6,717 bases of DNA, taken from contig JALSQA010000457.1 of assembly GCA_026985685.1 (NCBI GenBank), positions 1-6,717 on the forward strand. Direction: 5' to 3'. The stretch comes from Campylobacterales bacterium. Its GTDB lineage: Bacteria; Campylobacterota; Campylobacteria; Campylobacterales; QNZT01. The translations under genes were made by a program, and so were the position numbers. Below the pieces are notes generated by a model that saw nothing but the letters and a program-made list of their open reading frames with translations, searched no databases and was not told the origin of the DNA. The number at the start of each line of letters is the position of its first letter. Position 1 is the first letter of the stretch. Shown here piece after piece: positions 1 to 5,159 of this stretch.

Positions 1-1
1 C

Positions 2-730
2 ATTACATTAATATACCACAAAAAAATAGACCACCAATGGGAAGAAGAAGCTAAAAAACTGGCACAAAAACTTCATGTCGATTTAATAGGTCGTAGTCGA
101 GGTATAAAAATCATTGTTACAAAAGAGTACATTGATGAGAGTTTAACTATTTTAGATGAAAAATATTTTTTTAGACTCTATGATACAGGATTTACACAAC
201 CAAACCCTAAAGTCAATGAAAAGATGATTGGATGGGTAAAAAACAATATCTCAAAACAGGCAGATGATTTACTCGAACTCTATTGTGGTCATGGTAATTT
301 TACAATCCCTTTAAGTAAAAGTTTTCGTAAGGTATTGGCTACAGAAGTTTCTAAACGATCCATAAAATCAGCTTTGGAAAATTGTACATTAAATAATATT
401 CAAAATATCGACTTCATCAGACTTAGTAGCGAAGAATTAACACAAGCACTTGAAAAAAAGCGTACATTTAACAGACTTAAAGATGTAGATTTAGATGATT
501 ATAATTTTTCATATATTTTCGTTGATCCTCCACGTGCTGGATTAGATCCTAAAACATTAACATTTATACAAAATTATCAAAACATAATTTATATTTCATG
601 TAATCCTATAACCTTAAAAAGAGATTTGGAAGTATTAAAAAATAATTTTCAAGTGGAAAAATTTGCGGTATTTGATCAATTTGCTTATACTAAACATATC
701 GAATGTGGTGTGATATTGAAAAGAATCTAA
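2..730 (+). CDS. trmA: tRNA (uracil-54-C5)-methyltransferase TrmA, 5'-truncated by window edge
   Basis: TrmA uses S-adenosylmethionine to methylate C5 of U54 in the T-loop of tRNAs, in the cytoplasm. The reading frame is open from the first bases, so an internal ATG at 224 is not the start: conserved family sequence (YHKKID, LIGRSRG, FTQPN) lies upstream of it. Of 242 visible residues, the C-terminal part aligns without gaps to the E. coli protein (366 aa) as I remember it, with an offset of 124. On that alignment Gln66 matches Q190, the SAM motif ELYCGHGNF (92-100) contains G220, Asp175 in VDPPR matches D299, Cys200 in SCNP matches the catalytic nucleophile C324, and Glu234 in HIECGV matches the general base E358. 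About 124 N-terminal residues should lie outside the window. Every known catalytic residue in the visible part is present, so the gene looks functional. RlmD/RlmCD-type relatives are less likely because there is no TRAM-type or Fe-S segment in view and the fit to TrmA is end to end. Confidence 0.96.
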   Translation: MTLIYHKKIDHQWEEEAKKLAQKLHVDLIGRSRGIKIIVTKEYIDESLTILDEKYFFRLYDTGFTQPNPKVNEKMIGWVKNNISKQADDLLELYCGHGNFTIPLSKSFRKVLATEVSKRSIKSALENCTLNNIQNIDFIRLSSEELTQALEKKRTFNRLKDVDLDDYNFSYIFVDPPRAGLDPKTLTFIQNYQNIIYISCNPITLKRDLEVLKNNFQVEKFAVFDQFAYTKHIECGVILKRI

Positions 731-757
731 CTGCGATTGAAAACAATCGCAGTTAGA
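726..757. terminator. Perfect 14-bp hairpin between convergent genes, probable bidirectional terminator
   Basis: Arms 726-739 and 744-757 are exact reverse complements (TCTAACTGCGATTG and its complement) closed by an AAAA loop. The trmA stop codon (728-730) lies inside the left arm. The hairpin sits where trmA (plus) and the lipoprotein gene (minus) converge. Read on the minus strand, the stem is followed at once by a T-rich run (TTCTTTTC), the usual form of an intrinsic terminator. On the plus strand the following bases (CTGATAACTTTATT) are only mildly T-rich. It should therefore stop the lipoprotein transcript well and the trmA transcript less certainly. Confidence 0.75.
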
Positions 758-766
758 CTGATAACT

Positions 767-991
767 TTATTGAACTGATCTTGTTTTTGCATCCATAATC
801 GGTGCTGGCTCTACAACTGGTGCAGGCTGTACTACAGGAGCTGGCTCAACTACAGGGGTAACTGCTGGTGCTACTACTGCCTGGGGTGCCTCTACTTTTT
901 TAGGAGGATTACAACATGATTTTTTCTCAGCACATCCACTTAATGCCAATACTGCTGCTACTGTAACTACTGATAAAACTATTTTTGTCAT
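767..991 (-). CDS. Small Pro/Val/Ala-rich lipoprotein, function unknown
   Basis: This encodes a 74-residue protein with a clear lipoprotein signal: MTK, a hydrophobic stretch (residues 4-17) and the lipobox LSGC, giving acylated Cys20 as the mature N-terminus. The next residues are AEKK, which do not resemble an inner-membrane retention signal (no Asp at +2), so outer-membrane sorting is possible. A Cys pair (26-27) follows. Residues 33-64 are a low-complexity tract in which VV(E/Q)PAP occurs three times. The start is supported by an AAGGA Shine-Dalgarno 7 bases upstream and a TATAAT -10 box at 1025-1030. No enzymatic domain is visible. The extended Pro-rich tail suggests a periplasmic spacer or a partner for another envelope protein, which is inference only. 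The coding DNA is visibly richer in G+C than its neighbours because of the Ala, Pro and Val codons, so composition alone does not argue for transfer. Confidence 0.85.
   Translation of the reverse strand: MTKIVLSVVTVAAVLALSGCAEKKSCCNPPKKVEAPQAVVAPAVTPVVEPAPVVQPAPVVEPAPIMDAKTRSVQ
801..854 (-). repeat. Three imperfect 18-bp tandem repeats within the lipoprotein gene
   Basis: Units at 801-818, 819-836 and 837-854 read GG(T/A)GC(T/A)GGCT... with a few substitutions each. On the minus strand they encode the repeated VV(E/Q)PAP motif. The unit is a multiple of three, so gain or loss of copies would lengthen or shorten the tail without a frameshift. Confidence 0.8.
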
Positions 992-1024
992 TCTTGATTC
1001 CTTTGTATTTATAAAGTTGGCGTT

Positions 1025-1030
1025 ATTATA
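1025..1030 (-). promoter_or_regulatory. Predicted -10 box for the lipoprotein gene
   Basis: The minus strand reads TATAAT here, preceded by an A-rich run (AAAAAAAGTA). Transcription would start near 1018, giving a leader of roughly 27 bases that contains the AAGGA ribosome site. No good -35 is present; TTAAAC at a 16-base spacing is the nearest. This fits the Campylobacterota sigma-70 pattern, in which the -10 dominates. Confidence 0.55.
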
Positions 1031-1102
1031 TACTTTTTTTGCAATAGTTTAACTGAAATCATAATAATAACATCTACATAGTGAGATATAAAGTTAATAA
1101 GT

Positions 1103-1108
1103 TATAAT
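1103..1108 (+). promoter_or_regulatory. Predicted -10 box for the 1115 gene and nadK-recN
   Basis: A perfect TATAAT ends six bases before the ATG at 1115, so the expected transcription start falls on or next to the A of that ATG. There is no Shine-Dalgarno-like sequence in the preceding bases (GTTATAATATCCAA). The first gene would then be translated from a leaderless mRNA. No recognisable -35 lies about 17 bases upstream. The -10 assignment is by sequence only. Confidence 0.55.
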
Positions 1109-1114
1109 ATCCAA

Positions 1115-1582
1115 ATGAAAACATTTATATTTTTAATCATCTTGATAGTTGCTTTTTTTAGTTATATATTTATGTTTAGCCCAAAAACACAAAAAGCAAT
1201 ACCACAACAACAAAAACCAAAAATCGAGATTGCTAATCTTGAGAGTTTTGAACAAAGTGTTTATGAAAAAGCTCACAAAAAACCAAAGCTAACATCCCAA
1301 AATCTTGAAGAGATAGCGGACTTAAGTAGTAATGCACCCCAGCCCATCTCTGAACAAATGACTTTTGATTTACTAAAAAAGATTATCCACCTCATAAACA
1401 GACACTATCCAGATCAGCTAATCACGCTAAATACACCTATGCGTACTTTAATCAGAACACCAAAAGAGAGAGCACTTTTTCAACAAAAAGTAACAGCGAC
1501 ATTTAATATTACTCAAAAAGATGCACAAAAATATATGCAAAAAAACAAGCTCCTGTGGGACTGGGTTAATGTTTTACAATAA
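1115..1582 (+). CDS. Hypothetical single-span membrane or exported protein, first gene of the nadK-recN operon
   Basis: I do not recognise a family in this 155-residue protein. Residues 1-21 (MKTFIFLIILIV...) form one hydrophobic helix with a Lys at position 2. No good signal-peptidase site follows, so an uncleaved N-terminal anchor with the rest in the periplasm is the likeliest topology. Residues 22-37 are a Pro/Gln/Lys-rich linker. Residues 38-155 look soluble, charged and mostly helical, ending in a Trp-containing segment (LLWDWVNVLQ). There are no Cys residues and no catalytic motif I can name. ATG 1115 is the first in-frame start after a stop at 1082; starting at the next ATG (Met20) would destroy the membrane segment. 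The gene lies 22 bases before nadK with no terminator between, so it is probably cotranscribed with nadK and recN. The translation has consistent codon use and an intact frame, so it is very likely a real gene. Confidence 0.8.
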   Translation: MKTFIFLIILIVAFFSYIFMFSPKTQKAIPQQQKPKIEIANLESFEQSVYEKAHKKPKLTSQNLEEIADLSSNAPQPISEQMTFDLLKKIIHLINRHYPDQLITLNTPMRTLIRTPKERALFQQKVTATFNITQKDAQKYMQKNKLLWDWVNVLQ

Positions 1583-1604
1583 TAAACTCTCTTAGGAATT
1601 ATAG

Positions 1605-2501
1605 ATGCATTTAACTATCAGTGAAGAACACTTAGGAGATATCAAAACTGCTGGATTAGTGTTACGTCCTAATTCATCAGATTTAAAACCCTACTATGAG
1701 ATTCTTAAATCTTCTTTGCAAAAATACCAAGTAAGACTTTTAGTAGAAAAAAAAAGTGCAAATACTCTTGGTATAAAAGGAATTCCAAAAGAGCAGTTAT
1801 ATACACAAAGTGATATTCTCATCTCTATCGGTGGGGATGGTACACTTTTGTCACTTAGCCGTCGTAGTTATCATTATAATAAACCTATATTAGGAATAAA
1901 TGCAGGAAATCTTGGATTTTTAACAGATATCAAATTATATGAAATTGAAGATTTCATCGATAAAATCTTCTCTAATCAATATAGAATTGATCATCGTATG
2001 GTGTTAGAAATCAAACTACGCTCCAAAAAAGAAGAGAAAAATTTAATCGCCTTCAATGATATCGTACTCTCCCGACCTTCTATCGATGGTATGGTAAATG
2101 TAGATGCTTATGTTAGTTCACCAGACGCACAAATGGATAAAAAACATTTGAACCATTATTATGGAGATGGTGTTATCATCTCAACTCCAACAGGATCAAC
2201 TGCCTATAACCTTTCAGCTGGAGGTCCTATCGTCTATCCCCTAACTGAAGCATTGATTATTACCCCAATTTGCCCTCACTCACTCACACAACGACCTTTA
2301 GTTTTACCTGCGGATTTTGAAGTGACTTTTGAAAGTGAAGATGAGACCATAATAGTTGTTGATGGACAAGATATTTATAATTTAAAATTTTTTGATGCCA
2401 TTTCCATAAAAGTAGCACAAAAAGGAGTTCGCATGATTCATAGAATAGAGCGTAATTATTTTGATGTATTAAAACAAAAATTGCATTGGGGTAGTCAGTG
2501 A
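1605..2501 (+). CDS. nadK: NAD kinase
   Basis: NAD kinase phosphorylates NAD+ at the 2'-hydroxyl of its adenosine ribose, using ATP or polyphosphate, and is the only route to NADP in most bacteria. It is cytoplasmic and usually essential. The 298 residues have the family's full set of motifs: GGDGT at 76-80 with catalytic Asp78, GINAGNLGFL at 98-106, ND at 151-152 (the usual form is NE), TPTGSTAY at 194-201, GGPI at 206-209, CPHSL at 223-227, RPLVLP at 230-235 and DGQ at 253-255. Length is normal for the family. The start is supported by AGGA seven bases before ATG. The gene begins 22 bases after the preceding membrane-protein gene and its stop overlaps the recN start, so translation of recN is probably coupled to it. 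A run of nine A's (1747-1755, codons 48-51) lies in the coding region, but the frame is intact. Confidence 0.97.
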   Translation: MHLTISEEHLGDIKTAGLVLRPNSSDLKPYYEILKSSLQKYQVRLLVEKKSANTLGIKGIPKEQLYTQSDILISIGGDGTLLSLSRRSYHYNKPILGINAGNLGFLTDIKLYEIEDFIDKIFSNQYRIDHRMVLEIKLRSKKEEKNLIAFNDIVLSRPSIDGMVNVDAYVSSPDAQMDKKHLNHYYGDGVIISTPTGSTAYNLSAGGPIVYPLTEALIITPICPHSLTQRPLVLPADFEVTFESEDETIIVVDGQDIYNLKFFDAISIKVAQKGVRMIHRIERNYFDVLKQKLHWGSQ

Positions 2502-4033
2502 TTACAAGATTTTATCTAAAAGAGCATCTTAGTTTCAAAGAAGTAGCACTGGAATTTGACCAAAATTTCATAATATTTACAGGACCTAGCGGTGCTGGTA
2601 AATCTATATTGATGGAAGCATTATTGTCTCTTTTTGGTATCAAAGAGTGTGATGCAAAAATGATTGAAGCATCTATCGAAAGAAATCTTAATTTAATAGA
2701 CTTAGGCATTGAAGAAGATCATCCAAATATTTTTAAACTTATCAAATCAAAAAGCACTCGTTATTTTATAAACAACCAACAAATCTCTAAAAAAAATATA
2801 AAAATCATTAGTAAAAGTGTTGTAAATTATCTTACTTTACGTGAATTTACAGAATTTGAAAATGAAAATCTTTTAACACTTTTAGATGCTATTGCAAGCA
2901 AAGATAATAAAAAACATCAGCAATTATATGAAAAATATCAGCAAACTTACCACAGATTTTTAGAAGCGACAAAAGCATTACAAAAAATCACACAAGAAGA
3001 GAAAAAAGTAGAAGAGCTTAAAGAATTTACACAATTTGAAATCCAAAAAATAGAAACCATATCACCTAATGTCGATGAATACGAAACATTGATGATACAA
3101 AAAAAAGAGCTTTCTAAAAAAGAAAAAATTGAAACAGCCCTATCACAGGCACAGGAAATTTTTGCATATCGCACTAAAGTAAATGAAGCTTTAAATCTTT
3201 TAAATATAGAAAGTACATTTTTTGATGATACACTCAATGAACTAGAGTCAATATTTTCAGATGCGAGTAGTAGATTGGATGAACTTGATGATTTGGATAT
3301 AGAATCCCTCTTAAACAGAATCGAAAAGCTCTCTGAACTAAAGAGAAAACATGGCTCTATTCAAGAAGCATTGATATATCTTGAAAAGAAAAAAGAGGAA
3401 TTAATTCACTATGAAAATCTTAAGTTTGAAAAAGAAAAGTTACAGGAAAAACAAAATATATTAGATCAAGAGGTTCACAACCTTGCAGAAAAACTCTCAC
3501 AAAATAGACAAAAAGCACTCAAAGTTTTACAAAACAGAGTGGAGCATTATCTAAATTTGCTCTACTTACAAGATATCCATTTTACACAAAAACCAAGTGA
3601 ATTAAGTTCAATGGGACAAGATAGCATCAGCGTATCTTTAAAACAGACAAAACTTACAAAAGTCAGTGCAGGTGAACTCAATCGTCTACGCCTTGCCCTA
3701 TTAGCAGCATCAAGTGAATTTATACAATCCGATGGAGGTATCCTTATCCTTGATGAAATAGATGCTAATCTTAGCGGAAAAGAGTCTATGAGTATTGCAT
3801 CTGTACTACAAGTACTTTCTAAAACTTACCAAATATTTGCCATCAGCCACCAGCCACAACTATCTTCATGTGCACAAATGCACTTTTTGGTGCATAAAAC
3901 CAAGGATGAAAGTAGTGTAACACTCCTTGATGAAGAGGGACGTATCAAAGAACTTTCACGCATGATTAGTGGTGAAGAGATCACCCAAGAAGCAATCGAG
4001 TTTGCAAAAAGTCTCAGAGAAGATAAAAGTTAA
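2498..4033 (+). CDS. recN: DNA repair protein RecN (SMC-like ATPase)
   Basis: RecN is a cytoplasmic SMC-like ATPase that acts on DNA double-strand breaks, helping to hold and pair DNA for RecA-dependent repair. The 511 residues show an N-terminal ATPase lobe with Walker A GPSGAGKS (29-36), a helical coiled-coil region (about 136-345) and a C-terminal lobe. The C-terminal lobe has signature VSAGELNRL (389-397), Walker B ILILDEIDANLSG (415-427, Glu420 catalytic) and the switch ISHQPQLS (449-456, His451). RecN-specific segments include FTQFEIQKIE in the coil, RKHGS (283-287) and the terminal RMISGEEIT (488-496). It is about 40 residues shorter than E. coli RecN. The signature has SAGE where SGGE is usual, and the Q-loop region lacks the common GQHEHQ motif. 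The start is GTG in a 4-base overlap (GTGA) with the nadK stop, with GGGG six bases upstream as a weak ribosome site. No LexA-type operator is visible in front of the operon. Confidence 0.95.
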   Translation: MITRFYLKEHLSFKEVALEFDQNFIIFTGPSGAGKSILMEALLSLFGIKECDAKMIEASIERNLNLIDLGIEEDHPNIFKLIKSKSTRYFINNQQISKKNIKIISKSVVNYLTLREFTEFENENLLTLLDAIASKDNKKHQQLYEKYQQTYHRFLEATKALQKITQEEKKVEELKEFTQFEIQKIETISPNVDEYETLMIQKKELSKKEKIETALSQAQEIFAYRTKVNEALNLLNIESTFFDDTLNELESIFSDASSRLDELDDLDIESLLNRIEKLSELKRKHGSIQEALIYLEKKKEELIHYENLKFEKEKLQEKQNILDQEVHNLAEKLSQNRQKALKVLQNRVEHYLNLLYLQDIHFTQKPSELSSMGQDSISVSLKQTKLTKVSAGELNRLRLALLAASSEFIQSDGGILILDEIDANLSGKESMSIASVLQVLSKTYQIFAISHQPQLSSCAQMHFLVHKTKDESSVTLLDEEGRIKELSRMISGEEITQEAIEFAKSLREDKS

Positions 4034-4055
4034 CTATTATTAACCATATTTTTGA

Positions 4056-4061
4056 TATAAT
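4056..4061 (+). promoter_or_regulatory. Predicted -10 box for the dodecin-tatD unit
   Basis: TATAAT occurs in the 58-base gap after recN, in the context TTTTTGATATAATG, with a T-rich run just upstream as is common in Campylobacterota promoters. Transcription would start near 4068, leaving a leader of about 24 bases with a strong AAGGAG ribosome site (4079-4084) seven bases before the ATG at 4092. There is no clear -35. No terminator hairpin is visible between recN and this promoter, so read-through from the upstream operon is also possible. Confidence 0.65.
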
Positions 4062-4091
4062 GTTATTCAAACATAAACAAGGAGTCCTATT

Positions 4092-4295
4092 ATGGCAAAA
4101 GTAATCAAAGTTATAGAAGTTTTAGCACAATCAAACAAAAGCTGGGAAGATGCAGCACAAAAGGCTGTCACAGAAGCATCCAAATCAGTACGAAATATCA
4201 AATCAATCTACATCAAAGAAAAAAGTGCGAAAGTTGTTAAAAACAAAATAGAAAAATATCGCATCACTGCAAAAATATCTTTTGAAATAGAATAG
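4092..4295 (+). CDS. Dodecin-family protein lacking the canonical flavin-binding residues
   Basis: Dodecins are 65-70 residue proteins that assemble into hollow dodecamers; canonical members store or buffer flavins (riboflavin, FMN), and some bacterial ones also bind CoA. This 67-residue protein has the family layout: strand KVIKVIEV (3-10), helix SWEDAAQKAVTEASKSVRNI (17-36), and two strands ending in the typical KISFEIE. However, the Trp that stacks on the isoalloxazine ring (just after RNL+R in canonical sequences) is Ser38 here. The Gln that hydrogen-bonds flavin (in HYQVTLKV) is Arg57 (KYRITAKI), and the Arg of the usual EIRG segment is Ser45. The fold should be kept, but flavin binding in the known mode is doubtful. 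It has its own promoter and a strong ribosome site and stands three bases before tatD. It is classed as dodecin family with confidence; its ligand is unknown. Confidence 0.9.
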   Translation: MAKVIKVIEVLAQSNKSWEDAAQKAVTEASKSVRNIKSIYIKEKSAKVVKNKIEKYRITAKISFEIE

Positions 4296-4298
4296 TAC

Positions 4299-5075
4299 AT
4301 GATCATCGACACACATTGCCACCTCAATGATCAGCGTTTTGATGAAGATTTGAACGATGTTATTCAGCGAGCATTTGACCATGGGGTCAAGGGGATGATT
4401 ATCCCCGGTGCCGATCCTGATGAATTAGAAAAAGCGATAGAAATTGCACAAAGTCATGAAAATATATATTTTGCTGTAGGTGTGCATCCTTATGATTTAA
4501 AAAAATTTGATCTCTCATATCTTAAAAAATATATCGAACATCCAAAATGTATAGCAGTTGGAGAGTGTGGTTTGGATTACTATCGTTTACCAGAAGATGA
4601 AAAAGAGAAAATTTTAGAAAAAGAAGCACAAAAAGAGATTTTTCGTAAACAAATAGAACTTGCAAAAACTTATAAAAAACCTCTTATCGTGCATATTCGA
4701 GATGCATCACAAGATAGTCTTGATATCTTAAAAGAAGAAAAGGCAAAAGAAGTTGGTGGTGTATTGCACTGCTATAATGCTTCACCTGTTTTACTAGAAC
4801 TTAGTGAAGATGGCTTTTATTATGGGATTGGCGGCGTTGTTACATTTAAAAATGCAAAAAAACTTGTAGAGATATTACCCAAAATTCCACTCGATAAACT
4901 CTTACTCGAAACTGATGCTCCCTATCTTACACCTCATCCCCATAGAGGAGAGAGGAATGAGCCATACTATACTACTTATGTAGCCCAGAAAATCTCAGAA
5001 ATTTTACAAATACCACTTGAAAAACTTGAAGAACAAATATTTGAAAATACTAAAAGAATATTTACAGTTTTTTAA
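4299..5075 (+). CDS. tatD: TatD-family metal-dependent hydrolase/deoxyribonuclease
   Basis: TatD proteins are cytoplasmic TIM-barrel metallohydrolases of the amidohydrolase superfamily. E. coli TatD and YcfH/YjjV relatives have 3'-5' DNase activity linked to DNA repair and breakdown, and no part in protein export despite the name. The 258 residues carry the expected two-metal site: His6 and His8 (DTHCHL), Glu89 (GECGLDYYR), His132 (VHIRDA), His157 (LHCYN) and Asp206 (ETDAPYLTP). The final motif PHRGERNEP (213-222) is also typical. Length matches the family. The ATG follows the dodecin stop by three bases and has no good Shine-Dalgarno, so it is probably translated by coupling to the dodecin gene. 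In C. jejuni the corresponding gene also lies between recN and a lytic transglycosylase gene, as I recall. Which of the TatD subfamilies it belongs to (TatD or YcfH/YabD-like) cannot be decided here; the sequence is closest in feel to YcfH/YabD. Confidence 0.95.
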   Translation: MIIDTHCHLNDQRFDEDLNDVIQRAFDHGVKGMIIPGADPDELEKAIEIAQSHENIYFAVGVHPYDLKKFDLSYLKKYIEHPKCIAVGECGLDYYRLPEDEKEKILEKEAQKEIFRKQIELAKTYKKPLIVHIRDASQDSLDILKEEKAKEVGGVLHCYNASPVLLELSEDGFYYGIGGVVTFKNAKKLVEILPKIPLDKLLLETDAPYLTPHPHRGERNEPYYTTYVAQKISEILQIPLEKLEEQIFENTKRIFTVF

Positions 5076-5116
5076 AAGTATTATTTTACTAGAATCACCA
5101 TAATTTAATACTTTTA
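5073..5116 (+). repeat. 11-bp inverted repeat in the tatD-mltD spacer
   Basis: TAAAAGTATTA (5073-5083, including the tatD stop codon) is exactly complementary to TAATACTTTTA (5106-5116), with a 22-base loop. A near copy of the left arm, TAAAAGTGTATTA (5133-5145), lies just before the mltD ribosome site AAGGA (5148-5152), so the middle arm could pair with either flank. The stem is very AT-rich and no T-run follows it, so it is a poor classical terminator. CATAAT (5099-5104) in the loop could serve as a weak -10 for mltD. Any regulatory role is unproven. Confidence 0.4.
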
Positions 5117-5159
5117 TGCCCATATCCTGGTCTAAAAGTGTATTAAGAAGGATTTTTTA

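Noticed and set aside
62..77. TGGCAC followed by CTTCA resembling a sigma-54 promoter
   Set aside because: It is inside conserved trmA coding sequence, the -12 element is incomplete (no TTGC), and no gene start follows.
224..730. A shorter trmA starting at ATG 224
   Set aside because: The same frame is open upstream to the window edge and encodes residues that match TrmA, so that ATG is internal.
1022..1071. GTTATTAT (1022-1029) and ATAATAAC (1064-1071) as an operator-like inverted repeat in the divergent promoter region
   Set aside because: Eight AT-rich bases with a 34-base gap are easily expected by chance, and one arm is largely the -10 box itself.
1747..1755. Run of nine A's in nadK as a possible phase-variable slippage site
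   Set aside because: A-runs of 7-9 are common throughout this AT-rich window, the frame is intact, and switching off an NAD kinase would probably be lethal.
2512..2709. Minus-strand open frame of 65 codons inside recN
   Set aside because: It lies entirely antisense to the conserved RecN N-terminal lobe, has no ribosome site, and its translation shows no family features.
2947..3237. Minus-strand open frame of 96 codons inside recN
   Set aside because: It is antisense to the RecN coiled coil; the Ser/Phe-rich translation is what the reverse of Lys/Glu-rich codons gives.
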